From Nymphaea colorata (lineage: Eukaryota > Streptophyta > Magnoliopsida > Nymphaeales > Nymphaeaceae), in NCBI RefSeq assembly GCF_008831285.2, contig NC_045146.1, positions 11,857,289 through 11,921,288 of the forward strand: 64,000 bases of DNA, read 5' to 3'. The position numbers were made by a program, and so were the translations under genes. Shown piece after piece: positions 11,064-24,088 of this stretch. The first letter of the stretch is position 1; the number at the start of each line of letters is the position of its first letter. The notes beneath the pieces are model-generated. The model made no database searches, was not told the origin of the DNA, and worked only from the letters and a program-made list of their open reading frames with translations.

Positions 11064-12604
11064 ATAGGGGGAAAGAGAGAGAGAGAGAGAGAGAGAATAA
11101 TTAGTTGCCAAATTGAATGACCGAAGCGCCACTACAAGTTTGGCACATTTGACAATAAGGTTTTGCAAATTAAAACATGAAGCAAAATTATTTGACTATG
11201 AAAAATGTTGCCATCAAGATCTTTTCGAGAGGGATTGATGAGCGTGATCTTGAATTAACATCTAAAACTTCACTTTTGTCATCTCTTTCTGTTGTCACCC
11301 ATTTTCTGCACCCAAATACTGAGCATGAAAATACGAAAATATTAGGAATAATTTAGCATTTTGACATGATCTAGGCAAAGTTAGTCCGCAACAAGGTATT
11401 TGCGAATTGATTTGATGAAAATAGGCCCTAAAAATGGATACCCGTTTGGGTTTTATGATTATAAGAGGGGCGAGTGCGATTGATCGTGTCAAACAGAGGC
11501 GGAGAGCTTTCACATTCTCCTATGTTAAGATTAACATATTACCTTCTCTAACTAAAATGAGATTTTAGGTCATTCAGCTACGGAAAGAAGAAATTTGAGT
11601 GGCAAAACTTGACGAACCATCTCAAGCCAAACCCAGTCACGCATCCTTTTAATCTAAATAATACACGGTAAATGTAAGCTCTTATCTGTCACACGATGAA
11701 AGCAATTTTCATATCAAGGGACATTTGAGGCTGGTAAATATTGAGGTTGTCATATGGACGACGATCTCTCATCTCCCTTGTTGCTCTCTGCTTGTTTCTC
11801 GTGTATCTTCATCGACAATTACAATGTAACGTATTAGTGCCCCTCAGCCAGAAAATTACTCGGGCCCCCTTGTCCCAATAATAAATGGTGCCTGCTGGAC
11901 TGCTTGCAAGTTTCAACTATGTCTATGATCGTTTCTGGCTGGTTGGCTTCTTCTCTGTCTACGTAAAGAGATTGCTCGGAAATTTTAACAACTGTTGGAA
12001 AGTCCAATCCACAGTCTATTTGGCCAGCAAGTCTTCTATTAATGGAGTTCTGTTCCATAGCCTTCACGTGATGTCGCCGGTTGCTCGTTTTGGACCAATA
12101 ATTGGCTGAAGCTCCGTTTTTTCCTCAAAAGAATATTTTCATAGAAAAAATTGACTCCGTTTTTTCCTCAAAAGAATATCTTCACAGAAAAAATTGGCTC
12201 CTTTTTTTCGTCAAAAGAATATCAGCTGTCAAGTTTTAAATTGCTAAAAGAATCGAACATTCTAAAAGCTTTTTGTTTTCTGCCCACCTCTCTGCCTTAC
12301 CCACGTAGAACGCTCAAGGAAAACATACCAGATTTGCTGATTAATCATTAAAACTAAGGCTCTTTTGCGAGAAAGGGGATGATACCTCCTTTGGTTTAAG
12401 AAGCAAAGAGAGATGACTCGATCGGTCCCTATTTTTAAAGGTCTTCCGATACTGATCATGCATGGCACTAACTTGGATTCACTATAGATTCTCAACCAAG
12501 TCATCGTAATTATGAGTTCACTTCCGTTACCCTCATGAAAAATAAAAAAATTACTCATATGCATGATTTTCAAGAATTGTCATTTGGCCTGCGTACAGAT
12601 TTTA

Positions 12605-12648
<44 letters not shown>

Positions 12649-15600
12649 CGAACAGACCCTTATATGCCAGCCCTTATATATTCATATCAAGGCTAAAAAA
12701 TTAATATTGACCATAAAAAAACAATCACTATATGGGCATTAATTAATGATTGTTTATCAAAATTTGTTTCCTAGAAGTAAACAACATATAATATTTTTTC
12801 AGCAGAGAGAGAATTAGTAGAACCACATATAGATGTTTCTAGGTAACATGTAAGCTCTTGCTGCTAAGTGCACATGTAAGTTCATTTTTCCTTTCTGCCA
12901 GGTCTATCGACCTTATAATAGTGGTGGTGGTACCGCATGCGCCTCGACTTCCTCATCCGATCGCTGGGTATGCATGCTTCAATGTTGCATTTCTTTTCTA
13001 CTCTCTCGCTCTGTTATGGTCGAATTTAGATTACAACAAAGGGAATTACATGAACCTTTTAGCTTCTGAATTGCATCTATGTGTAATGCTGACCGATCGA
13101 TTTAACGTGCCTTGCAGAAAAAGATCGGGAAGTGTATGTGGGCTGCCTTGCGTTTGTCTGATTTAGCCTTTGGTACTGGTGGTTTCATCGACCTTGGTTC
13201 CTCCCTCTTTGATACCCTCGATCTTCTGTTGGGAGACTCTTGAATTTCGGAACAGCACCACGTAGACTAAGTTCTACAGCTTCATTCGAGTCTCCAGGGA
13301 ATTCTCTTTGTTGGAGTCTGTGTCTCGTCTTGTGTAAGGAAATGTATATATTTTGTCATTTGGCTACGACATCGTCCTTCGTCTACGGTTAGGTGATTAT
13401 GCCGCTCCGTCTTCCCATTCCCTTTCCACCCTTTTTATTTTGTTTTACAATACATTGTATTGTATATTTCGTCTTTATGGACTTTTTGTCCTCAAATTTT
13501 TGTATTGATTCCCATTTTATCGGCTAAATCAACTATAAGAAGTTTTCTTGGTTTGGTTTACTTGGCTGTGTACGTGTTGAATTTTATTTGAACTTCAATG
13601 TTGGTTGGGATTCTTGCTTCTAAAAAAATCCTATTGAAATTCTCCCAATAAAACAACTCACTGGCCATTCAAATTTGGAATTTCTAAATTATAAATATCA
13701 AAATTGTTATGCAATTAAGTGTACATATGTTTCAAGCACCATATGGTAACTGGTCAAGTTAGCGGCATGTAGGAACGCAGGTCTCTAGTTAAATTCTGAT
13801 AGGTGCTATGCCATTGATGCAACTTATGACCCTATGACCCTAAAGCCCTCAATTTCAACGAGGCCCTAACTCATTCTAAAACATGATCATCTCTTTCACA
13901 TGGAGGGAGGATAATGGAAGCAATTTTTACATCTCTCATGTCTATCTTATACTGATGCCTGCCATGCCAAGTATGTTTTCTAAGCAACTGCTACGCAAAC
14001 CAGAACCGCCGTCTAGTGTTTGATTACATGTCTGGTTTGTCGACCAACTGTTCATAATTGATGCAATTAAGTTTGGCAATCTGGACGTAATGCGTTTTAG
14101 CTAATGCTGGAATGTGAGAGTCGACCATATTCTTCTTATAGATAAAAGCTTGCGCCTCCCCTTTTGATGAGGTGATTAAGTGGTAGCAGACAAGCCTATG
14201 GGTCCTCATGCACACTGGATATGGCTCTCATCCTACATTTCTTTCCCCCTCTCATTGTCTCCATCTCTCTCTTACACTCAAATAATAGTGACAAATATAT
14301 AAAAGTAATTGCCTACACGTTAATATATAGCTTCGAAAATTTTATCTACGATATCAAACTTCAGAAGTTCTTTTTTTTTTCACCTTCAATCTACATATGG
14401 CTGGACACCTGGCCGAAGTGGCCGTAAAATGTGGCATAGGTTTTTTCCAGCCACTAGGAACAAAGTCAAAGTATGGATGTCAAGTTAGCTCAGATATTTA
14501 ATCCGACTCTTTTAGAAAAATATGATACGAAAAAAAATTAGTATCCAATTAAGAAATTAGAACGGATTCAGATTTCTTCAGATTAGGATTTAGATATGAT
14601 TTTTTTTTCATTTATATTCAAATCCAAGATTGGGATTTAGATATGATTTTTTTTTCATTTATATTCAAATCCAAGTTTGAATCTCTGAGTATATGGATAT
14701 ATGAAAACACAGATATTTTTAAGAATATATTTAATTTGAATTCAATCCATTCACATATATAGGAGCCAGGGCCCTGCTTCATATTGGACTAGGAATAAAA
14801 AATTTTACTTGAAATATTTTGGCAAAAAATAATAATAATAAGAACAATAAAAGAACAATGGGCGGGCCTTGTGGCATGTATAATTATAAACATGAGGTTT
14901 GAACTCATGTTGCGACCCCATAGATTTATAATTGATTTTGTAGGTTGGAAAAAAGGGGATAACGATCGATTGAAGAACTTGCATTGCAGAAAAATGTGAG
15001 GAGGTGTATATGGGAATTTCGCCAGTGCTGTTGATCCTGTAGTTGACATTGGTGTTGTTGATCATTTGAATTTGCAGCAATATGGACGTGACCTTTTTAT
15101 ATGAAATGTGCATTGCATTTCTTGAAATCAATACCAACTTTTGGAAAGTCTGAATTCCTCATTGTGAAAAATCGTATTACATATCCAAATATACCAGCAG
15201 GTTACCAAGTTTTTTATCATGACAATCGCAACCGTAAAATTTTTAGATTAATTTCTAAATAAAGATCGAAAGCTGGCTTTTAAGCAATTACATTTTGGCC
15301 TGGTCGTCCAATTACAGATCTCTATCTTGAATACCAAGGATGAATTTTCTGAAATAAATTCTTTGTTTCGTGATCTGTACAGTAGGACTCCATTCCCTGA
15401 TTTAGGGTTGCTTGTTCCTGTCAATATTACTGGAAATTAACAGGCAATTTTGTTTTAATTGCCAACCGTAATGCCCTCATTTTATATATATATATATATA
15501 TACTCGGATTCTTTTACCAGGTGGGTGCCACCCCTTTTAAAGTTAGATTGCAATGTCTCTAAAGGCTTCAATCAAAGCAGAGTGGCGGAGACTAATTAAA

Positions 15601-15778
15601 AATGCAATCTGTAATTTAGTATCATAAATGACTAGAAAACAAGAACAATAACGAATGAAGCCTTCAATTGGCTTTCAGAGAAAGAAAGAAAGACAAGATA
15701 ACAGCTAGGAAGAAAAGAAAGAAGGCGGAGGAAGCAGGAATGAGCTGAGCCTTCTAATTGATTTGTCACGCCTACTCA
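10541..15778. other. Copy 2 of the amylase 3' flank, no gene seen
   Basis: Near-exact copy of about 330-5563, including the compound microsatellite (about 11018-11097), the 43-base repeats (from about 12112), a longer TA run (12611-12647), the exon-like pair (12902-12967 and 13118-13243), the paired 47-base repeats (from about 14586) and a TA run at 15484-15503. Confidence 0.7.
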
Positions 15779-17495
15779 TTAAATCTTCTCCCAGACCGCG
15801 TAATCCTTCCCAGCAGCAACCATACGGAACCCTGGAGGAATGAGACCGCCGGCGTCATACCTGGACCCGATCTTCGTAATCACCTTTCCATCAATCTTAG
15901 CCACATACAGATCCTTCTCTGCACCCAATATTTCGACGGTGCTTCCCGCCTTGATCCCATTCTTTTCCCTTATCCCCGCAAGCAACTTAATCTCTTTCCC
16001 CAGTCCCCAATCAAAGTAGTGATCATAGAACTGCAAAAACCAAAAGAAAGAATACACAAATAGATGTAAGAATGCATAATTAAGACGATTCTTTACCTTT
16101 CCGGTGAACCGCTGCCCGGAAAAAGAGTTTCCAGCCTGAGCGGAGAAGTGCTAGACAGAGGAAGTAAGGCTACTTACGATTGAAGGTATGCCAGGATGCG
16201 TGAGGATGTACGCGTATCCCTGCATGACTTTGTCCCCTGGGAACGGCCAGTAGTTCTGGGTCGACCCCGTGTCATGGTTGTCTATGAATGTCACCGCCTT
16301 CTCCGGCGAGATCCCAATCAGTCCCGACGGCCTCCCCTGTGAATCCTTCAACCGCCACAGCTCGTCTTTGACGGCAGATTGCAGCACTCCCTTGGTGGTG
16401 AAGTCGAACGCCGTTGCGACTCCACCCGCACCCCGCACCCAATTGTCCAGCTCCCTTCGGTGTGCTTCCGGGCCTTGAACTGGATCCGAGCCCAGGGAGC
16501 TCCAAACCTCGCCCACCACGAACTCCGGACGGGCTCGCTGGATGTAGCCTCTCGTCACATCCGTGGAGTATCCCTTGGCGAAGTCGAGGCGCCACCCGTC
16601 AAAGCCGACGTCGGTCTTGAGCCAGGTGAGCCAGTCGGTCAGCTCCTTCTGCACCCTCTGGTTCAGGTGGTCGATGTCTGGGGCGGGGCCGTAGCTATCT
16701 CCGGTGTCGTAGTTGCCGGAACCGTCGGAGTACTGGGTGTCGTCCTTACAGATGGACCAGGCACCCCAGTCCAGGCTGCCGTCGCCCTTCCCTCCCTCGA
16801 ACGCTGCCCAAATTCCTCGCCCGTCCTTCTTCGCTGCCGTCCGGTGGTTGATCACCACGTCCGCTAGGCACTTTATGTTTGATGCATGGAAAGCCTTTAT
16901 CAGGTCCCTCAGGTCCGCCTCGCTCCCATACTTTGATGAATCGAGGTCGTAATATCTCCCCGGCAAGTAACCTGCTTGACCCCAAAGCGAAACAGAGACG
17001 AGTTTTCGTGTTAAATGTCTTCATGATCTCAAACACAACGTTTGGTAAATGATATCCCGATGAAACTAATGAGGCCATGGAGGAATATATGTTTGGCTCA
17101 CCTTCAGGAGAAGCCGACTGCGAAGGAGGAGGAAGCCAAACATGGGTGACGCGTGCTTCTGCTATCTGAGGCACCAAATTCTTGAGAACACGATACCATC
17201 CTTGGGTGTTCTTGGAAGATTGCCAATTGAAGCCCTATAGAGAGGTTAAAAAGAAGGCATCGTATCAGTGCCCAAGACAATGTAGCCTAATACAGCATTA
17301 AGAAAAACCAACTATGAAGAAGATATATATATGTATGTATATATATAAGCTTTATTGCTTATTAAGCTCAACCTCTGGCATTGTTCCTACCTGAAAGAGA
17401 AGCTGGGCATGAGAAAGCTGGGAGAAGGGAAGCAAGAAAAGAAAGAGAACGGGCAAGATGAAAGCGAGCAAGTGTGCCACGCTATGGGAAGCCAT
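15779..17495 (-). CDS. AMY: Alpha-amylase (GH13), copy 2, intact
   Basis: Four exons: 17391-17495, 17102-17234, 16178-16971 and 15779-16030, joining to 428 codons (427 residues plus stop), the usual length for plant AMY1. Residues 1 to about 30 form a signal peptide with a Leu/Phe-rich core ending near SHAQ, so the enzyme should enter the secretory pathway. The mature protein starts near QLLFQGFNW. The GH13 catalytic residues are Asp209 (GWRLDF), Glu234 (VGEVW) and Asp313 (FIDNHD). The C-terminal beta domain ends VWEKI. All junctions are GT-AG and in phase. It acts in starch breakdown in the apoplast or germinating tissue, by family knowledge. Only the G count in exon 1 separates its coding sequence from copy 1, as far as I could see. 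Confidence 0.95.
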
Positions 17496-17563
17496 TGAAG
17501 AGAAATAAGGGAGTAAGCTATTGAGCAGCTCTGATCTGCCCTTCCTGGCCTCCCTTCATGGGG

Positions 17564-17571
17564 TTTTTATA
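17564..17571 (-). promoter_or_regulatory. TATA box of amylase copy 2
   Basis: TATAAAAA on the minus strand about 70 bases upstream of the ATG at 17495, identical in context to copy 1. Confidence 0.65.
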
Positions 17572-18121
17572 GCAATGCAGCATTAAATGCTCTAACGATA
17601 TAGAAAGCGCAGATAGAGATCATAGAGATAGGGAAAGCAGAAAAAGTAAAAATCAGAAAACAAAAAAGGCCCTTAACCAGACAAGGCAGCCCGTTACCTG
17701 CATTGAAGGTGTGGCGGGGAGAAGAACAGGGGCGAATAGGTTTGGCATGGTTTAGCTGCCATTATCGCACACAAAAAGTGGGACGTCATCCCGGGACCCA
17801 GAGGTGCTGGACTTACGCTTAACTGCTTCGATCGAATACAACTGCGAATCGGCGTCGAAGGAAAACTGGATGAGAGAAAGTGAGATAGATGAGCCCAATC
17901 TTGCACTAAAGGCAAGAGATGAGAGAGCCTTCCTCCAAATTTACTACGCCAACGGATCTTTACGCCATCGCCGGAAACTTATCTGTGGATCATCTGATCA
18001 CTGCTCTTGCTTTTACACGTACTTTTGGGAATCGACGCTTTTGAAGCTTATCTTGTTTGCCATTAATGCTAAGAGGGCATCGGTTACTTGTATAAAGATA
18101 AGGTCGATATATAGGTAGATG

Positions 18122-19003
18122 GTCAAGGCTCTTCCTGTTGTTCATCAACTTTAGTATGCGGCGGCGGCTATCTCGGTTGGCCTAATAGGCGATGTTTGTT
18201 GTGATATGTACGTCAGCCGGTCAGGATTCTGTTCTTTTGTCTTGTCGGTCACGTTCATGCCGTCAGCCCATTGGTCTGAATTTCCATGGTCATCTCATCC
18301 CCCTCGCAGATGCACCTGATCATGAGAAAGGTCGACAAAATTAGTTTATTATCCTTTTCTCTTTTCAAATGCAAACTCTACGTAGGACTTGAAGCCAAGA
18401 TGTTGCAACTGAAACCGAAGATTACTGCACCAAAATTTAGTGACATGAAGTCAAGTTCTTGGATGAGATTATTAAACAAAACGGCGTCTTCATAGCAACT
18501 GAAATCAAAATATCACCAAGTCAAGTTAAACGGCTTTGTTGAAATTGTATTGCACTGAATATGCATCTGGTTCTAATGAACTTATATATATATATATATA
18601 TCTTATCGAAGCTATAGACAAAAATCGAAGCTATCGATGTGGTCGAAAAAAGGGCCACCGAAACAAAGAAAACTACGTCCAAAATTACATTTTATAGTCT
18701 CCCCTTCTTTGAGAGAAACCATGGAGCTTGTTCACGATCATTTATAAGTTTCTAACAACCATGACTAATTAAATGATGGGGATGTTCATTTTCCTATTTC
18801 GCTACGATGCCGTCTTTCGTCTGCGATTGGGCAACTGTGTTGCTCCATTTATCTACTCTCTCCCCACCTCTTTTATTTCATTTTACGTGCAATTGTCTTG
18901 TATATTTTGTCTTTTTTTTCTCTTTTTGCGGTTTGTTCTTGTACTTAGGAAACATCTTGTCCTCGAATTTTACTATGAATTTTTATTTTATCGGCTTTCT
19001 CTC

Positions 19004-19070
<67 letters not shown>

Positions 19071-19100
19071 AGCTGAAGCATCTATTGCCTCACTCATAAT
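18122..19100. repeat. Flank module B2 and diverged tail
   Basis: Counterpart of 7905-8830. It is near-identical until about 18486 and diverged afterwards. It contains TA runs at 18583-18602 and about 19007-19066. Confidence 0.6.
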
Positions 19101-19450
19101 ATGTGGCGGCGGCTCTCTCGGTTGGCCTAATAGGCGATGTTTGTTATGCTATATACGTCGGCACCTATATCCATTCAAACGGGGTCAGGATTCTGTCATT
19201 TTGTCTTATCGGTCACGTTCATGCCGTTAGCCCATTGGACTGAATATCCATGGTCATCTCATCTCCCTCGCTGATGCACCTGATCATGAGAAAGGTCGAC
19301 AAACACATCAACTCTAAACCCTTCCCTCTTTCTGTCCCTCTGCTCTTCCTCCCTCTCTCTCTCTCTCTCTCCCCTTCTCCCCACCTCGCCCGATCTCTCT
19401 TCCCTACCTCTCCTCTTTCTTTCCTCCTTTCTCTCCCCATCTTTTCCTTA
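19095..19450. repeat. Flank module C (third A-type copy)
   Basis: This aligns with about 35-316, including the ATG stretch and the long pyrimidine tract (CT-rich, about 19318-19443). It directly follows the diverged tail of copy 2, so a further repeat unit starts here but is cut off near 19450. Confidence 0.55.
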
Positions 19451-20146
19451 TAAGAGTTCTTTTCTCTTCTGTTTGTAGAATCTGCGAGCCACGTCAAGGG
19501 GAAGGGAATTAAGAGCATACCAATTTTAGGTTCCAATGTATGAATCTTGGGACCCGTCCTAATTAGGATTGTTTCAGTGCTCATAAGCAAACCTCATTCG
19601 GTCATTCCCTAATCACTCATTATGCATCATCGGGCCCGAAATGAGGCGTCACTGGAAACGTAATATCCAACTCAATTTCCATTGTGATAAGCTGCACAGT
19701 TTTGGAGAAGCTCGCTCAAGTAATAATGGCGCTCATCCCAATCTTCCCCCATTGATTCTCTGTAACATTCCATAGCTTTAATTGCTTTTCTTAGTATTCC
19801 CTTCTATTCTGGTTCCTATTGGAGGAATTGTTTTTCTTTTCTTGGCTACATTTGGCATACACAAAAAGGAGCTTTTCTGCATGTTTGTAGCCTTTTTATC
19901 TGGATGGATTGACAGGGAAAACGTTCATAACGTAAGCAGAATGTGATGCTTTTCCAATAAAAATATATCTCATTCATTCGAAACCAAATAAATGCTCTTA
20001 TAATAAAGTACCCTTTTTACCTATTGCGACATTCCTGTAATATACAGCAAGCAAAGACAAATCATAAAACTTTTCTAGCTGCAGACAAGATTTTGAAAAG
20101 AAAAAACATATTATACATCTAACTGATACACATCTGTTAAGTCCGT
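19451..20146. other. Intergenic between amylase array and DC1 gene
   Basis: No gene recognised. AT-rich sequence that includes the 3' UTR of the DC1 gene on the minus strand. Confidence 0.5.
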
Positions 20147-21092
20147 TCACATGTTATCCAAGATTTCCTCTATGACCTCGGACACCGCTTCCTTAACAAA
20201 CTTCTCTGCTTCCTTCTCTGCTCGTGAATCCTTGCTTCCTTTCTTCTTTTTCTACAACACCAGTTGAGCAGCCATTGTGATCTCATGCAATTAGAAAAGC
20301 GTACTCGTAAGACGGCAAACAGGTGCTTATGAAGAAAATAAACTTACCGAACTTTTCCCTGAAGACTTTGAGCTTTCCTTGATCGCGCATTCTGCAACAT
20401 AAGAACAAGCTCAACGAAATTTTCTAAGAAGCCAATTTTCAATCACTTTCAACATTTTGTTCCCTCGATTTATTCAACGTTTAAATTCGATATGTGACGA
20501 TCTGAAAGAAAATATGAATTTACGAATGGATCAAAGCACATACGTCAGTCTCTTTGTCACTCTCACCTGTGTGCAGCTCGAACCCGCAAGGCTTACACCT
20601 GTAGTACCATTGCTTGCGGCCGTGCCTGATGCAGAGGTCGCAGATGAAGCCCAGCCCTCCGTAGGCCGTCTTGGTGGCAAGCACCAGCGCGTGCTTGTGG
20701 GACGGGTGTTGGACGCAGGCCGGCAGCCTGGCGCAGCGTGGGTGGACGTCTAGGCGGCAGGCGGCGCACCGGTAGAGGAAGCCGCGGCCTATTTGACGGC
20801 AGGCGCTGCAGCTGAAGACTTCCCCTGGGTAAGGCGGGACGTCCAGGAAGGCGAGGGGATGCAGCTCGTCGGCCGGGTGGCGGATCTCGCGCGGCGGGTC
20901 GGCGCACTCGCAGTGCAGGAAGTACGTGCAGGAGCGGCAGGCGTAGACGCCATCCTTGGAGGAGCACTCTTCGTGGCAGCCGCCGCAACGGGGGTTTTCT
21001 TTCTGGCCGTTGTCGTCTATCTGGGAGAGATGCAGCGGGTGGGCATGGCTGAAGTGGGTCAGGGTAAGGGCTTCTAGGGAGCTGATCTCCAT
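20147..21092 (-). CDS. DC1-domain (C1-like zinc finger) protein with lysine-rich tail
   Basis: Three exons, 20567-21092, 20348-20391 and 20147-20251, give 224 residues. The first exon carries three Cys/His-rich DC1 modules, roughly residues 13-67, 78-123 and 130-178, with CxxC pairs and HC/HPRC signatures; the last module is completed across the first intron as FELHTEC. The tail is a Ser/Lys stretch with a KKKK run, then an acidic helix-like end (EAVSEVIEEILDNM). DC1 proteins bind zinc and are implicated in signalling and stress responses; the ligand of this one is unknown. A GT donor inside exon 1's ORF extension and in-frame exons downstream support the spliced end over the longer unspliced reading. 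Confidence 0.88.
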
Positions 21093-23072
21093 CTTCTTTA
21101 ATCACTTGTGTTGATCGAGATGTTCAGCGGATTTAATATGGTGAATATTGCTGTTTGAGAGGAAATACAGAACAAAGGCCGCGTTTATCTCACGCACGCG
21201 GAATAAGAAGAGAAGACGCAGCCTAATCTCCAAGCCAAGTTGAAGGAAGGTTACCATGACCAGCAAGCAAAGAAAAAAGGGGGTGGCCTCCCACCCCAAC
21301 TCAAAATTGCCGCAAAATTAGACATTTTTTTGGAAGAGACAGGATGAGCTCCAGTCATCGTCAATAACCATGAGCGGAATTCACAGTAGAACAAGTGAAA
21401 CGACCCAACTGGAACATGATTCGGTGCCATGTATTTGTACATTTTTTTGCAATTGCATCTCGAAAGTAATCTCCACAGTCGATATGCATTTGCATTTGCG
21501 ATTAGAGTTTCATTCAAGTCTATGGATCTAAGTATACATACATTTCTAGGTTTGTTTTCCATACAGTTCATGCCCATGCTGCTGAAACTTTCTACGACAA
21601 CTAAACGATTGGTTTATGAAATGTGACTACATAACATCGTAATTGTGTGTTCCCTATCTGATCTGACAAGAGGAACGGTTGAGACATAAAAAGGGGCCGG
21701 GCTGGCCTCTTTGATTTCAAGGCACAAGAAACTGGTCTTGCCCCTAAGGAGTGATAGTGCAAAGCTGGAAAGCTTCCAAGAAACATGACAACTCCTTCGT
21801 GGATAAGAGATGAGCAATTACCATGAGCAGAATGTAACAAGTCAAGCTAGTCGTAGTTTGGCTCCCGTCTGCTTGTGCAGCGCTCGCCTAAAGTCGTTAA
21901 ATGAGCTCTGCAGGTCAAAATATGAAGAGTGCGCATGCTCAGTCGGCTCAGTTCATGTAAGATTGATAATGCAAAACAAGTTGTTTGGCAACAGTTGTTT
22001 TAAAGTACCGAGTTTGATGTCTTGCAGAGTAAGCTTGTTGAGCCAATCAGCTGACATTAGTAACTTTAACCATGAATTTCACAATGAAGTAAAACATAGC
22101 GGCCTGTGACACGTAATGTGGAAGTGAGGAAGCGAACTATCGAAAAATATTATGCTATTAGCATATCTGATGCGGATTCAGAGAAGGATGTGAAGCTATA
22201 ACTAAAATGTTTGCCAGAAAGAAAACTTCACAAAGCGAAGCGAGCAACCATAAGCTAAATAGCGAGATGCTTTCTTCATTTACGGGAGAGAGAGAGAGAG
22301 AACACAATAATCATGTAGGTAAGCTTGGTATAAGACTATAAGCTCAATCCTTAGCATTTGCACTTTAAGAGATTTGTTACTTTAACCATAATTAGAAGCT
22401 TATCAAAGTCAGGTACTTAGGAAAATGAGTTTATGCCATTTGAACGAAAGCGGCTTTTCTATAAGCTCGTCCGTTTAGTTTTTGACTTCCTGGGAAAATA
22501 TGGCATTCTCAGAAAACAGCTCGTTTATAAAATTAAATTCAATGAGTACTTTAAAGCTGAAACCAGTTTCATTGAAAAGCAAGGATGGATTTCTCAGTAG
22601 CAATGGAACGCTAATGGATTTACAGTCGCCTTAGTCGGGAATGAATTTGGAAAAAGTACAAAACGAAGAACAACGTGGAGAAGATTAAGGTCCAATTCAA
22701 CGCAATAGATGAAAGCAAGTGGATTTACCGATCCCTTTCATAATACTGTTTCTCCGAGCCCCATATCGTCTTTGTCGAACAGTCAAACCACATTACCCTG
22801 TCTCCAGGACAAGATATCCGCACATGCCTCAGAAATGAAACGGGTTCGCTCCTAAGAAAAGTTTCTCCAAGACGGTTCAATATACATAACTTCATAGCTG
22901 CACAAGGAGACTAGAAGTACCTAATACAAAACAACATTTGAACAATTTTATTGGATGAGAAAAATGCATTGCTAAACTTCGACCGCGAAGCATATCCAGC
23001 CCCCTTGACTGGCAAGAATATAGCCTCTATATTAGTGATTTATACACTATATCCCATAAGAATAAATAGCGT
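21093..23072. other. Intergenic: DC1 promoter and QPT 3' flank
   Basis: No coding region recognised. It holds the upstream region of the minus-strand DC1 gene and the 3' flank of QPT. Short ORFs on both strands lack recognisable protein character. A short GA run lies at about 22287-22303. Confidence 0.5.
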
Positions 23073-24057
23073 TCACGCGCGCTTTGTGCGCCTGCCAACT
23101 GCAAGAGCGAGCTCTGTATCAATCTTCAGTGAGATATCCAGTGCTTTGACAGAGTGCGTCAATGCGCCACTGCAGATTTGTGCGGGAAGGGAGAAATGAA
23201 AAGAATAAATAAGACCACTAAGATCAGGAGCAAATCACCCTATAGTTCATAGATATAAAGTGCAAGGAGAAAAACATTTTTATCAGAATTGTGGAGCTAT
23301 AATGAAGGTCTAACAAAAGGGGTATGGGAGAATTTACAATTTGCCATAACTTGGATGGCAAAACAACAATGGTTTTTGAAACATTCCACATGCACAAGGT
23401 GCTGGTGACTTTCTACGTCACTTATCTGATAAGGTGGGAGCCGAGATTAACTTTCCTATCCAGTTAGAAAAAATATTCCACACTCTCCAGACTTTGTATT
23501 TGTTACCTAAAGATGAACAAGCACTAGTTATCCTGACCCGAGATCATCAAAATACAATCAGGAGATGAATGATATATCTAATATCCCATCTTGTCAGGAT
23601 TAATTTATTTGAAGATGCTTGATTTAGATGTACTTAAGTCACTATTGTGCACCTGTGAGTTTAATCCTTATCATTCTTGAGCAGCAGCAGCTGCACCAAT
23701 GCTTGCTAATCACCTTATATCACTGAATGAAAAAGCAATTAATCCTGTTTCCAAAAAATGCATAGCCCACAAATACCAACTTATGTTCTCATGCCAATTT
23801 GAGAAAGCTTTTAACAAAGTAAACATGATTCAGATTCAAGAGGGAAGTCAATATATTACCTCGAAATATAGGTCACTCCAGTCTGCCCGATTTTTTTAAC
23901 TGTCTTGATGGTGACATTACCAGAAGCCTGTGTCCATCAGAAAGCTTCATGAGGAGATCTACACATACATTAATATAACTGGGTAGGTACAGACCGCTGC
24001 CACCTAAACATCTACACACACATACACACAAAATATATATACATATATATATAGCAA

Positions 24058-24088
<31 letters not shown>

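Larger units (their letters stand above)
10211..19100. repeat. Tandem segmental duplication, copy 2
   Basis: This is the second copy of the amylase-bearing block. It is nearly identical to copy 1 up to about 18486. From there to about 19095 it is diverged, with substitutions, an inserted TA run at 18583-18602, one unit instead of two of a 24-base repeat, and a much longer TA run near 19007-19066. After the shared motif near 19090 the two copies part: copy 2 runs into another partial copy of the module seen at 35-316. Confidence 0.9.

Noticed and set aside
20593-21105. 170-codon minus-strand ORF
   Set aside because: Alternative frame of the DC1 exon; Arg/Pro-rich with no domain.
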